Shown piece after piece: positions 17,037-26,756 of a stretch of DNA of 40,194 nucleotides. Position numbers and translations under genes: made by a program. This DNA is from Microbacterium ginsengisoli (lineage in GTDB: Bacteria; Actinomycetota; Actinomycetes; Actinomycetales; Microbacteriaceae). The DNA is taken from positions 1 through 40,194 of the forward strand of contig NZ_JYIY01000060.1 of NCBI RefSeq assembly GCF_000956535.1. The letters run 5' to 3'. The notes under the pieces are model-generated. The model saw nothing but the letters and a program-made list of their open reading frames with translations. It was not told where the DNA came from and did not search any database. Positions within the stretch are counted from its first letter, which is position 1, and every line of letters starts with the position of its first letter.

Positions 17037-18374
17037 TTAGCCGATCCGCTCGCGGCGGCCGAAGATGCCCTGCGGCCGGAACAGCAGGATGATGATGAGC
17101 AGCGCCAGGGCGGTCGCGTACTTCAGGTCGCCGGGCAGCCAGATGTTGGTCAGCTCGACGATGAGGCCGATGACCATGGCACCCGCGAAGGCGCCGAACG
17201 CGGTGCCGAGTCCGCCGAGGGTGACAGCGGCGAACAGGAGGAGCAGCAGCTGGCCGCCGGTCTGCCAGTTCACGCCGTTGAGCACGAGGCCGAGCAGCAC
17301 GCCCGCGAGACCCGCGAGTCCGGATCCCATTATCCACACGCCCCGGATGACGCGGTCGACGTCGATGCCCGACGCCGACGCCAGCGCCGGGTTGTCGGAC
17401 ACCGCGCGGGTCGCGCGGCCGAAGCGGGTGTACATGAGGCCGAGCCCGACCGCGGCGATCGCGACGATCGCGATGCCCATCGACACGTAGGACTGGATCG
17501 TGAGGGTGATGCCCCAGATCGTGACGGTCGCCGGCGTGGCGAGGTCGATGCGCACGGTGCCGGCGCCGATCCACAGCTGCAGCACGTACTGCAGGGCGAT
17601 CGACAGACCGATCGACACGATCATGAGCTGTGTGAGGCTGAGCCGCTTGCGTCGCAGCGGCTTCCACAGCACGACGTCCTGCGCCCAGCCGAACAGGGCC
17701 ATCACCACGACGGCCGCGAGCCCCGCGAGCCACAGGTTGTTGCCGAGGATCGACATGAAGAACCAGGCCAGCACGCCGCCGAGGCTCACCATCTCGCCCT
17801 GGGCGAAGTTGCTGAGGCCGGTCGTGCCGAAGATGAGTGACAGGCCGAGGGAGGCGAGGGCGAGGAGGAGGCCCAGGCGCACGCCCTGCACGAACTGCTG
17901 CCAGAACCGCTGCCAGTCGAACCCGGTGTCGGTCGTGGTCGCGCCGTCCGCAGAATCGCTCAGCGAGAAGATCGCCGAGAAGTCCGAGTGCAGCGACACC
18001 TGCACCGTGCGGGTGTCGGCGCCGGAGACGTACTGGCCGTCGGGCAGCGAGGTCTTGTCGAGGGTCACCGTGTAGGAACCGGCGGCGGTCACCTCGAACA
18101 CCCAGCGGCCCGAGTCATCCGTGGTCGTGTCGGGGGTGGATGCCGCGGGCCCGGCGATCGACAGCTTCACACCGCTCGCGGGCTTGCCGTCGCTGGTGCG
18201 GATCGTGCCCTGGATGCAGGCTGTCGTCGCATCGGCGGAGCAGGTGGTCGCAGCGTGGGCGGCCGGGGCGGGCATCAGCAGGGTGAGAAGCACCCCGAGC
18301 GCGAGCACGAGCGCGCCGATGCCGGCGAGTCGTCGTCGCGATGAGAGCAACCTGTGCGCGAACTGCACGGTCAT
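17037..18374 (-). CDS. livH: LivH-type permease with secreted N-terminal carboxypeptidase-regulatory-like domain
   Basis: 445 residues. Residues 1-41 are a signal peptide or first membrane segment (basic RRRLAG, hydrophobic stretch, APAAHA). Residues 42 to about 135 form a beta-rich domain of carboxypeptidase-regulatory/Cna-B type (IQGTIRTSDGKPASGVKLSI, DSGRWVFEV, SYTVTLD) with two cysteines near its start. From residue 165 a full LivH permease follows (GLSLIFGTTGLSNFAQGEMV, the EAA-like loop RAVSDNPALASASGIDVDRV). Typical LivH has only the permease. ATG 18374 has GGAGG upstream; an alternative GTG at 18425 lies seven bases after a TAGTCT box and would add 17 residues. The extra domain faces outside and might interact with the LivK-like lipoprotein or cell wall. 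Confidence 0.92.
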   Translation of the reverse strand: MTVQFAHRLLSSRRRLAGIGALVLALGVLLTLLMPAPAAHAATTCSADATTACIQGTIRTSDGKPASGVKLSIAGPAASTPDTTTDDSGRWVFEVTAAGSYTVTLDKTSLPDGQYVSGADTRTVQVSLHSDFSAIFSLSDSADGATTTDTGFDWQRFWQQFVQGVRLGLLLALASLGLSLIFGTTGLSNFAQGEMVSLGGVLAWFFMSILGNNLWLAGLAAVVVMALFGWAQDVVLWKPLRRKRLSLTQLMIVSIGLSIALQYVLQLWIGAGTVRIDLATPATVTIWGITLTIQSYVSMGIAIVAIAAVGLGLMYTRFGRATRAVSDNPALASASGIDVDRVIRGVWIMGSGLAGLAGVLLGLVLNGVNWQTGGQLLLLLFAAVTLGGLGTAFGAFAGAMVIGLIVELTNIWLPGDLKYATALALLIIILLFRPQGIFGRRERIG

Positions 18375-18393
18375 CGTCCTCCACGGGTCGTAG

Positions 18394-20223
<1,830 letters not shown>

Positions 20224-20266
20224 TCCCTGTCGTCCGGCGCCTCGATGAGGGGCTGGATGCCGCGGC

Positions 20267-21697
20267 TCAGGCCGCGTGCGCGAGTTCCCGTTCGGTGTCC
20301 GCGGCCGTCGTCGGCGTGCCGCGGCCGGCGGGCAGGAACAGGGCGAGCACGGCGGTGACCAGCAGCACGGCCGCCCCGGTGAGGACAGCGGGGCGCGCGG
20401 CATCCACATACATGTCCGGGCGCAGCTGACCTCCGGCGCCGACGAAGATCGCCGTCATGACGGCGGTGCCGAGGGCGACGCCGATCTCGCGCACGGTGGA
20501 GTTGACGCCCGACGCCTTGGCGTGGTCGGCGATGCCGAGTGTCGACAGCAGGGCTGTCGCCGACGGCGCGAACACGAGCCCCATGCCGACGCCGGCGAGC
20601 ACGAACGGCGCGACCATGTCGATGTAGGGCGTCGTGGTGGAGATCATCAGCGCGAGCCAGCCGAGGGCGATGCCTTGCGCTGCGAGTCCGGTGACGAGCA
20701 GGATGCGGGTGCCGACCCGCGGGGCGATGAGCCCGGCGAGGGGTGCGACGACCATCGGGGCGAGCGTCCACGGCGTGGTCTGCACCGCCGCCTCCAGCGG
20801 GGTCGAGCCGCGCACGACCTGCATGTACTGGATGAGGATGAAGATCGACCCGAACGTGCCGAAGCTGAACGCGAAGCCGACCGCGTTGGTGAGGGAAAAC
20901 GAGCGGTCGCGGAACAGTCGCAGCGGCACGAGCGGGCTGCGCGAGCGCCACTGCCACGCCAGGAAGGCGATCACCAGCAGCGAGCCGAGCACGATCTCGC
21001 CGATGACGGAGAACGTCGACCAGCCGTCGTCGTTGCCGCGCACGATGGCGTGCACGAGGGCGAGAACCCCGGCGCCGGCGAGCACGGTGCCCACGACGTC
21101 GATGCGGGCGCGGGCGCCGCGCTGGTTCGGCAGTGCCCAGATCGCGAGCGGCAGGGCGATGACGGCGACCGGGATGTTGATCCAGAAGATCGTCTGCCAG
21201 TTCCAGCCCTCGATGACCGCCCCGCCGACGAGCGGGCCGACCGCGACGCCGAGGCCGGCGATCCCGCCCCAGATGCCGATCGCGAGCGGGCGCAGCCGAT
21301 CGGCGACGCCGCCGGTGATGAGGGCGAGCGAGAGCGGCATGACGCCCGCGCCGCCGAATCCCTGCAGGGCTCGCGCGGCGATGAGCTGACCGGGGTCCTG
21401 CGAGAGGGCGGCGAAGATCGAGCCGATGCCGAACACCGCGATGCCGATCGTGAAGACGGTGCGACGGCCGTAGCGGTCGCCGAGCGCGGAGGCCAGCAGG
21501 ATCGTCGAGGCGAATGCGAGGGTGTACGCGTTCACGAACCACTGCAGCTGCTCGACGCTGGCGCCGAGGTCCTTGTGCAGCACCGGCAGGGCGTTGGTCA
21601 TGACGAGGTTGTCGAGGGTCGCCATGAACATGGGCAGGGATGCCGCGGCGATGACGAGTGCGGCGGGGCGGCGGCGCGCGGCGGTGGCGAGGCTCAT
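20267..21697 (-). CDS. DHA2-family MFS multidrug exporter
   Basis: 476-residue membrane protein with about 14 hydrophobic segments. It carries the DHA2 motif LDNLVMTNALPVL in the first helix region, the motif-A loop LASALGDRYGRRTVF, and the antiporter motif-C region GIAGLGVAVGPLVGG. These fit the EmrB/QacA proton-antiport exporters. It is divergent from a TetR gene 150 bp away with two operator-like palindromes between, so substrate-induced derepression is likely. Start ATG 21697 follows AGAAAGG. It converges on guaB with 43 nt between. Actual drugs cannot be named. Confidence 0.93.
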   Translation of the reverse strand: MSLATAARRRPAALVIAAASLPMFMATLDNLVMTNALPVLHKDLGASVEQLQWFVNAYTLAFASTILLASALGDRYGRRTVFTIGIAVFGIGSIFAALSQDPGQLIAARALQGFGGAGVMPLSLALITGGVADRLRPLAIGIWGGIAGLGVAVGPLVGGAVIEGWNWQTIFWINIPVAVIALPLAIWALPNQRGARARIDVVGTVLAGAGVLALVHAIVRGNDDGWSTFSVIGEIVLGSLLVIAFLAWQWRSRSPLVPLRLFRDRSFSLTNAVGFAFSFGTFGSIFILIQYMQVVRGSTPLEAAVQTTPWTLAPMVVAPLAGLIAPRVGTRILLVTGLAAQGIALGWLALMISTTTPYIDMVAPFVLAGVGMGLVFAPSATALLSTLGIADHAKASGVNSTVREIGVALGTAVMTAIFVGAGGQLRPDMYVDAARPAVLTGAAVLLVTAVLALFLPAGRGTPTTAADTERELAHAA

Positions 21698-21787
21698 GGT
21701 GCGGCCTTTCTGGTCGGAGGAGGAGTGGCGGGATGCGGAGCGAGGGTGTCTGTATCGACGCGCGACCCGGCAAGGCAGCGCGTGTTT

Positions 21788-21803
21788 GTAATCGAATGAT
21801 TAC
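21788..21803. promoter_or_regulatory. TetR operator candidate 1
   Basis: GTAATCGAATGATTAC has perfect 6-bp arms GTAATC/GATTAC around GAAT. It lies between the divergent MFS and tetR genes. Confidence 0.7.
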
Positions 21804-21822
21804 TTTGACATGGCCGACTGTA

Positions 21823-21838
21823 GTAATCGACTGATAAC
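21823..21838. promoter_or_regulatory. TetR operator candidate 2
   Basis: GTAATCGACTGATAAC repeats the first site with one arm mismatch, 35 bp further on. It overlaps the tetR -10 box, suggesting autorepression. Confidence 0.7.
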
Positions 21839-21840
21839 CT
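21835..21840 (+). promoter_or_regulatory. -10 box of tetR (leaderless start)
   Basis: TAACCT ends 7 nt before the GTG at 21848 and is embedded in the second operator. Confidence 0.55.
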
Positions 21841-21847
21841 GTCAAGC

Positions 21848-22453
21848 GTGACCCCCACAGACGAGCCCGAACGGCGCCTGAGCTCTGACGAGCGGCGCTC
21901 GCAGATCATCGTCGCGGCGCTCGCCGTCTTCGGTGCCAAGGGATACGTCGGTGCCACGACCGACGATGTCGCGCGCGCGGCATCCGTCTCTCAGCCCTAT
22001 GTCGTGCGGCTCTTCGGCAGCAAGGAGAATCTGTTCGTCGCTGCCTGCACGGCCGCGCTCGACCAGCTTCTGGCGGGGTTCCGGGCGGCGGCCGAGGTCA
22101 CCAACGACACGCTCGAGCACCGGCTCGGCCGTGCCTACATCGACCTGCTCGAGGTGCGGGGCCTGCACCAGACCCTCACGCACGCGTTCCTCCTGGGCGC
22201 GCACCCGGTCATCGGGCCGGTCGCCCGCGACGGCTTCGCCCAGGTGTGGGAGTACCTGCGCTCGCTCGGGTTCACCGCCGAGCAGGCGCAGGGGTTCCTC
22301 GCGCACGGCATGCTCATCAACACGATGATCGGCATGCGCCTCGCCGACGACTACGACGTGGACTCGCGGGTGACCGAGCTGTTCGACGCGTGCTTCCCGG
22401 CCGACAAGGCCCGGGTGCTGGGCCTCGCCCCGCGCGTCGACGAGGCCTGGTGA
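21848..22453 (+). CDS. TetR-family transcriptional regulator
   Basis: 201 residues. The N-terminal helix-turn-helix (residues 17-62) has the family pattern SQIIVAALAVFGAKGYVGATTDDVARAA followed by VSQPYVVRLFGSKENLF. The remaining helical ligand domain is variable. It is divergent from the DHA2 exporter with paired palindromes in the gap, one on its own promoter. It is therefore inferred to repress both genes until an exporter substrate binds. Copy 21977-21985 of the recurrent 9-mer encodes Ala-Ala-Ser in the HTH. The next gene converges 13 nt downstream. Confidence 0.93.
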   Translation: MTPTDEPERRLSSDERRSQIIVAALAVFGAKGYVGATTDDVARAASVSQPYVVRLFGSKENLFVAACTAALDQLLAGFRAAAEVTNDTLEHRLGRAYIDLLEVRGLHQTLTHAFLLGAHPVIGPVARDGFAQVWEYLRSLGFTAEQAQGFLAHGMLINTMIGMRLADDYDVDSRVTELFDACFPADKARVLGLAPRVDEAW

Positions 22454-22466
22454 CCCGCGCGGGTCG

Positions 22467-23699
22467 TCAGGCCTGAGCCGCGCGCCGCACGAGCGGCAAC
22501 GAGGCCACCACGACCAGCACGGCCACGGCCGCGGCGAACACCACGAGCACGGGCGTCATCGGGGCGAAGACGAGCGCGGCGCCGATCGCGAGCACGGGCA
22601 CCGCGAGTCCGAGGTACGACGCCAGGAACATGCCTGCGAGCGCCTCCCCGCGGCGCTCCGGGGCGGCGAGGTGCCCCGCCGTCATCATCGAGGCGCGGAA
22701 CACGAGTCCGACGCCCGCGCCCGCGGCGACGCCGCCGACCGCGAAGACCGCGAGTGTCGCAGTGAGCACGCCGACCGCGAGGGCGGCGAGCCCGGCGACG
22801 ACGAGCACGAGGGCGAGCACCAGCTGACGCAGCGAGCTCAGGCGTCCGAACACCAGCTGGGCGAGAGCGGATGCCGCGAGCACCGCGAAGGTCACGGCTC
22901 CCCCCGCGAGCGGCGCGGGCTCGTGCATGACCTGGGTCATCACGACGGGGGCGAGCGAGGTGAACAGCCCGAACACCGAGAAGCCGGCGAAGCCCGCGAT
23001 GGCGGCGGCCGTGTAGTCGCGGCGTCCCTCCGGCGGCACGGCGACCCGCTGCGGGCGGTACGCGGGACGCTCCCTCTGGCGCACAACGGTCTCGGGCACG
23101 AGCGCGATGCCGAGCACGGCGAGCACGAGGAGGCCGGCGAAGAGCAGGTAGGGCGTCACGGTCGGGCCCGGAAGCCAGGTGACCAGGGCGCCTGAGATGA
23201 GCGGGCCGAGCGCCAGGCCGCCGGTGTTGAGCACCGTGGCGACGGTCGTGGCTCGCGCGGGGCCGGCTCCGGGCCGGGCGGCCGCGTCGAGCTCGACGAG
23301 GTGGGCCGAGGCTGTCGCGGTGATCGCGCCGATCCCGAAGCCCGACAGCACGCGGGCGATGATCAGGCCCGCCACGTGCGGGAAGACGAGGAAGAGCCCC
23401 GCGGCGACGAGCTGCAGCGCGACGCCGAGGAGCAGCATCCGGCGCCGTCCCACCCAGTCGGAGATGTGCCCGACGAGGAAGAGGGCGGCGAGGACGCCCA
23501 CGGCGTAGGCGGCGAAGATGACGGTCACGACCCAGGTCGCGAAGCCGTCGGCGCGTGCGTAGAACGCGTAGATCGGGGTGGGGATGGTCGTGAAGGCCAT
23601 CGTCGCGAGGAACCCGAGCGCCACGACCCAGAACCCGGTGCGGTGCGAGACGCCGGGCGTGCGCAGGCGGATGACGGGGATGTCGGCGGTCGTGGTCAT
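22467..23699 (-). CDS. MFS transporter (12-TM type)
   Basis: 410-residue membrane protein with about 12 hydrophobic segments. The N-terminal half has the motif-A-like loop GHISDWVGRRRMLL and helix-4/5 Arg-Gly motifs. The first helix ends TIPTPIYAFY, common in actinobacterial exporters annotated as MFS of unknown drug specificity. ATG 23699 has GGAG five bases upstream; an earlier in-frame GTG at 23726 is less likely. It is divergent from a LysR gene 92 bp away sharing a perfect dyad, so control by that regulator is likely. Substrate unknown. Confidence 0.9.
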   Translation of the reverse strand: MTTTADIPVIRLRTPGVSHRTGFWVVALGFLATMAFTTIPTPIYAFYARADGFATWVVTVIFAAYAVGVLAALFLVGHISDWVGRRRMLLLGVALQLVAAGLFLVFPHVAGLIIARVLSGFGIGAITATASAHLVELDAAARPGAGPARATTVATVLNTGGLALGPLISGALVTWLPGPTVTPYLLFAGLLVLAVLGIALVPETVVRQRERPAYRPQRVAVPPEGRRDYTAAAIAGFAGFSVFGLFTSLAPVVMTQVMHEPAPLAGGAVTFAVLAASALAQLVFGRLSSLRQLVLALVLVVAGLAALAVGVLTATLAVFAVGGVAAGAGVGLVFRASMMTAGHLAAPERRGEALAGMFLASYLGLAVPVLAIGAALVFAPMTPVLVVFAAAVAVLVVVASLPLVRRAAQA

Positions 23700-23756
23700 G
23701 ACTCCAGTGTGACCGCGATCGGACATCGATGGAAACGAACGTTCCCGATGAGGGCG

Positions 23757-23771
23757 ATCGTTCTGAACGAT
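23757..23771. promoter_or_regulatory. LysR-type operator (T-N11-A box)
   Basis: ATCGTTC-T-GAACGAT is a perfect 7-bp dyad with T-N11-A spacing, centred 27 bp before the lysR start, in the gap to the divergent MFS gene. A GAACGTTC half-repeat at 23737-23744 could be a second site. The dyad overlaps the -35 position of lysR. Confidence 0.7.
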
Positions 23772-23779
23772 GACGGCGC

Positions 23780-23785
23780 TAGGCT
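23780..23785 (+). promoter_or_regulatory. -10 box of lysR (leaderless start)
   Basis: TAGGCT ends 6 nt before the ATG at 23792. Confidence 0.6.
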
Positions 23786-23791
23786 CCCGCC

Positions 23792-24736
23792 ATGGACCTG
23801 CGTCAGCTCGAGTACTTCGTCACCGTCGTCGACGAGGGCGGGTTCGGTCGGGCGGCGGCACGCCTGTTCGCCGCGCAGTCGACGGTGTCGGCGGGGGTGC
23901 GCGCCCTCGAACGCGAGGTCGGCGCGAGCCTGTTCGAGCGGGACACCCATCGGGTCGCGCTGACCCCGGCGGGCGAGGTCGCCCTGCCGCGCGCCCGCCG
24001 CCTGCTCGACGAGTGGGCGCTGCTGCGCGATGAGGTCGCCGACGACGGCGAGCTGCGCGGGACGCTCCGCATCGGCATCCTCACCAACGTGCTCGTACGT
24101 GGGGCGCTGCCCCGCGTGCTCGGTACGTTCCGCGCCCGACACCCCGGCGTGCAGCTGCACCTCTCGCCGTCGGCGACCGGTTCCGCCGGTCTCGGAGCCG
24201 ACCTCGCCGCAGGGCGCATCGACGTCGCCTTCCTCGGCGCCGAGCCGACCGAGGCTGTGGCCGACCGGGCCTGCCTCATCGCGTCCGAGTTCGTCGCCGT
24301 GCTGCCCGCCGACCACCCCCTCGCCGCGTCCCGCACCGTGCCGCTCGCGCGCCTCGCCGAGGAGGACTTCGTCGACTCGCCCGCAGGGTTCGGCCAGCGG
24401 TCGGTCTTCGACGCCGCGCTCGCCGCCCGCGGTCTCGCGCGTCGCACGATCGTCGAGGTGGGAGACGTCGCGCAGATCCCCGAGTTCGTGGCGGCCGGGC
24501 TCGGCGTCGCCGCCATGCCGCGCTACCTCGTCCCCGACGCGCCGCGCGGCGCGGGGTTCGCCCTGCGCCCGCTCGACGAGCGCATCGAGTGGCGCCTGCT
24601 GATCGCGGTGCGCCCCGGTGCGAGCCGTGCGGCCCGCGTCTTCGTCGATGCCGTCGCGGCCGAGGTGGCCGCGGCATCCGTTCTGCCCGGCGACAGCGCG
24701 CGCACCGGCATCGGCGCTCGCGGGCGTCGCCGGTAG
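23792..24736 (+). CDS. LysR-family transcriptional regulator
   Basis: 314 residues. The N-terminal winged helix is MDLRQLEYFVTVVDEGGFGRAAARL followed by QSTVSAGVRALEREVGASLFERD, classic LysR. A linker and the periplasmic-binding-like effector domain (LRIGILTNV, IDVAFLGAEP, AAGLGVAAMPRYLV) follow. It is divergent from the MFS exporter with a shared T-N11-A box, so it probably activates the exporter gene on effector binding and represses itself. The effector is unknown. It ends 9 nt before the guaB3 start, and the guaB3 -10 box overlaps its stop codon. Confidence 0.93.
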   Translation: MDLRQLEYFVTVVDEGGFGRAAARLFAAQSTVSAGVRALEREVGASLFERDTHRVALTPAGEVALPRARRLLDEWALLRDEVADDGELRGTLRIGILTNVLVRGALPRVLGTFRARHPGVQLHLSPSATGSAGLGADLAAGRIDVAFLGAEPTEAVADRACLIASEFVAVLPADHPLAASRTVPLARLAEEDFVDSPAGFGQRSVFDAALAARGLARRTIVEVGDVAQIPEFVAAGLGVAAMPRYLVPDAPRGAGFALRPLDERIEWRLLIAVRPGASRAARVFVDAVAAEVAAASVLPGDSARTGIGARGRRR

Positions 24737-24739
24737 GCT
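24734..24739 (+). promoter_or_regulatory. -10 box of guaB3 (leaderless start)
   Basis: TAGGCT ends 6 nt before GTG 24746 and includes the stop codon of lysR. It abuts the in-frame GTG at 24740, which is therefore unlikely to be the start. Confidence 0.6.
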
Positions 24740-24745
24740 GTGGGG

Positions 24746-25867
24746 GTGAGCATGGACATCGAGCTGGGTCGCTCCAAGCGTGCGCGTCGCGCCTACACCT
24801 TCGACGACATCGCGGTGGTGCCGTCGCGGCGCACCCGCAACCCTGAGGATGTCTCGACCGCCTGGACGATCGACGCCTTCCCCTTCACGGTGCCGGTGCT
24901 CGGCGCCCCAATGGACTCGGTGGTCAGCCCCCGCACGGCGATCATGCTCGGACAGCTCGGCGGGCTGGGCGTGCTCGACCTCGAAGGTCTGTGGACGCGC
25001 TACGACGACCCGGAGCCGCTGCTGGCCGAGATCGCGGCGCTCGACGAGTGCGACGCCACCCGCCGCATGCAGGAGCTCTACTCCGAGCCCATCAAGCCCG
25101 AGCTCGTGAGCGCGCGACTGGCCGAGGTCCGGGCGGCCGGCGTCACGGTCGCCGGAGCCCTCACCCCGCAGCGCACGCAGGACCTCTACGAGACCGTGGT
25201 CGCGGCCGGTGTCGACCTCTTCGTCATCCGCGGCACGACGGTCTCCGCCGAGCACGTCTCGAGCGTCGCCGAGCCGCTGAACCTCAAGAAGTTCATCTAC
25301 GACCTCGACGTGCCGGTCATCGTCGGCGGCGCCGCGACCTACACAGCGGCCCTGCACCTCATGCGCACGGGCGCGGCCGGCGTGCTCGTCGGCTTCGGCG
25401 GCGGCGCGGCATCCACCACCCGGGCGACCCTGGGAATCCACGCGCCCATGGCGACCGCGGTCTCCGACGTGGCCGCCGCCCGTCGCGACTACCTCGACGA
25501 GTCGGGCGGCCGCTACGTGCACGTCATCGCCGACGGCGGTGTCGGCACCTCGGGCGACATCGTCAAGGCGCTCGCGATGGGCGCCGACGCGGTCATGCTC
25601 GGGGTCGCGCTGGCGCGCGCGACAGATGCCCCGGGGCTCGGCTTCCACTGGGGACCCGAGGCGCACCACCCGAAGCTCCCGCGCGGCCACCGCGTGAAGG
25701 TCGCGCAGGTCGGCACCCTCGAGGAGATCCTCTACGGCCCGGCCTCGGTCGCCGACGGCACCACGAACCTCATCGGAGCGCTCCGGAAGTCCATGGCGAC
25801 CACCGGCTACTCCGACCTCAAGGAGTTCCAGCGCGTCGAGGTCGTGGTCGCGCCGTACGGCAGCTGA
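24746..25867 (+). CDS. guaB3: GuaB3-family IMP dehydrogenase-related protein
   Basis: 373 residues with an IMPDH-like TIM barrel and no CBS domains. Conserved parts are AYTFDDIAVVPSRRTR, VPVLGAPMDSVVSP, VIADGGVGTSGDIVKALAMGADAVMLG and the C-terminal LIGALRKSMATTGY. Aligned with GuaB of the same window, the catalytic loop GPGSICTTR reads GGGAASTTR, so the nucleophilic Cys is Ser223 and standard E-XMP* thioester chemistry looks impossible. Actinobacteria usually carry this paralogue. The function is unsettled and could be regulatory or another activity; Cys-bearing GuaB3 proteins of cyanobacteria are reported to be IMPDHs. Its stop overlaps the SURF1 ATG by one base. Confidence 0.9.
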   Translation: MSMDIELGRSKRARRAYTFDDIAVVPSRRTRNPEDVSTAWTIDAFPFTVPVLGAPMDSVVSPRTAIMLGQLGGLGVLDLEGLWTRYDDPEPLLAEIAALDECDATRRMQELYSEPIKPELVSARLAEVRAAGVTVAGALTPQRTQDLYETVVAAGVDLFVIRGTTVSAEHVSSVAEPLNLKKFIYDLDVPVIVGGAATYTAALHLMRTGAAGVLVGFGGGAASTTRATLGIHAPMATAVSDVAAARRDYLDESGGRYVHVIADGGVGTSGDIVKALAMGADAVMLGVALARATDAPGLGFHWGPEAHHPKLPRGHRVKVAQVGTLEEILYGPASVADGTTNLIGALRKSMATTGYSDLKEFQRVEVVVAPYGS

Positions 25868-26733
25868 TGAGCGCACCCGTCACCCCGTCCGCCGAGGCCG
25901 ATGCGCCGCAGGTCTTCCCGCCGACGCTGCGGGAGGTCATGCTGCGCCCGCGGTGGATCGCGATGCTCCTGCTGTGCCTCGTCGTGGCGGGCGTGTTCGC
26001 GTGGCTCGGGCAGTGGCAGCTCGGACGGGCCCTGTCGACCAGCCCGGTCGCACCGGGCGCGAGCGAGCAGGTGCAGCCCCTCGCCGATGTGACGAAGCCG
26101 GGCATCGCCCTGCCCGACCCACTCGCGGGTCAGCGCGTCGAGGTATCGGGCTCGTACGTGCCGGATGACTTCATCGTCATCACCTCACGGCTGAACGACC
26201 AGACCGAGGGCTACTGGGTCTCCGGGCAGCTCCGCATCGCCGACGTCGCCCAGCCCACGTCGGTCGCAGTGGCACTCGGCTTCACGACGTCGAAGGATCA
26301 GGCGGATGCCGCGGCATCCGCTCTCAACGCCCAGGCGACCGCCGACCCGACGGCGCGCGTGGATGTCATCGGGCGCGTGATCGCCGACGAGGGACCGGTC
26401 GTCTCGGCGACCAAGAGCGACCCATTCGAGCTGAGCCGTATGTCGCCGGCGGCCCTGCTCGGGCGCTGGCACGACGTCGCGGGCCTGAACGTGTATCGCG
26501 CCTACATCACGGCCCAGACGCCGTCGGCGGGGCTGGATGCCATCCACTCGCCCGCCGTCGACAGCGGCACCTCGGTGAACTGGCTCAACATCTTCTACGC
26601 CGCCGAGTGGGCGATCTTCGCCGGCTTCGCGTTCTACCTCTGGTATCGCCTCGCGAAGGATGCCTGGGAGCGCGAGGTCGAGGAGCTCACCGGCGGCGGC
26701 GAAGACGGCGACGAGCTGCCCGCGGAGGCCTGA
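25867..26733 (+). CDS. SURF1-family cytochrome oxidase biogenesis protein
   Basis: 288 residues with the SURF1 layout: N-terminal membrane segment (about residues 30-50) ending LGQWQLGRA, a large extracytoplasmic domain (GSYVPDDFIVI, GYWVSGQLRI, VDVIGRV), and a C-terminal membrane segment preceded by NWLNIFYAAEW and followed by YRLAKDAWERE. SURF1 helps insert heme a into subunit I of aa3 oxidase. The ATG at 25867 shares a base with the guaB3 stop. The codons at 26304-26319 spell the complete palindrome GGATGCCGCGGCATCC. Confidence 0.92.
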   Translation: MSAPVTPSAEADAPQVFPPTLREVMLRPRWIAMLLLCLVVAGVFAWLGQWQLGRALSTSPVAPGASEQVQPLADVTKPGIALPDPLAGQRVEVSGSYVPDDFIVITSRLNDQTEGYWVSGQLRIADVAQPTSVAVALGFTTSKDQADAAASALNAQATADPTARVDVIGRVIADEGPVVSATKSDPFELSRMSPAALLGRWHDVAGLNVYRAYITAQTPSAGLDAIHSPAVDSGTSVNWLNIFYAAEWAIFAGFAFYLWYRLAKDAWEREVEELTGGGEDGDELPAEA

Positions 26734-26744
26734 TCCCGCCCGGG

Positions 26745-26750
26745 TAGGAT
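26745..26750 (+). promoter_or_regulatory. -10 box of the DUF3817 gene (leaderless start)
   Basis: TAGGAT ends 6 nt before the ATG at 26757. Confidence 0.6.
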
Positions 26751-26756
26751 GGGCTC

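Noticed and set aside
21805..21810. TTGACA as the -35 of tetR
   Set aside because: The 24-nt spacer to the TAACCT box is too long; it is probably coincidental or part of a different arrangement.
23696..25876. A 726-codon minus-strand frame across lysR and guaB3
   Set aside because: Arg/Asp-rich shadow of two clear genes; no family features.
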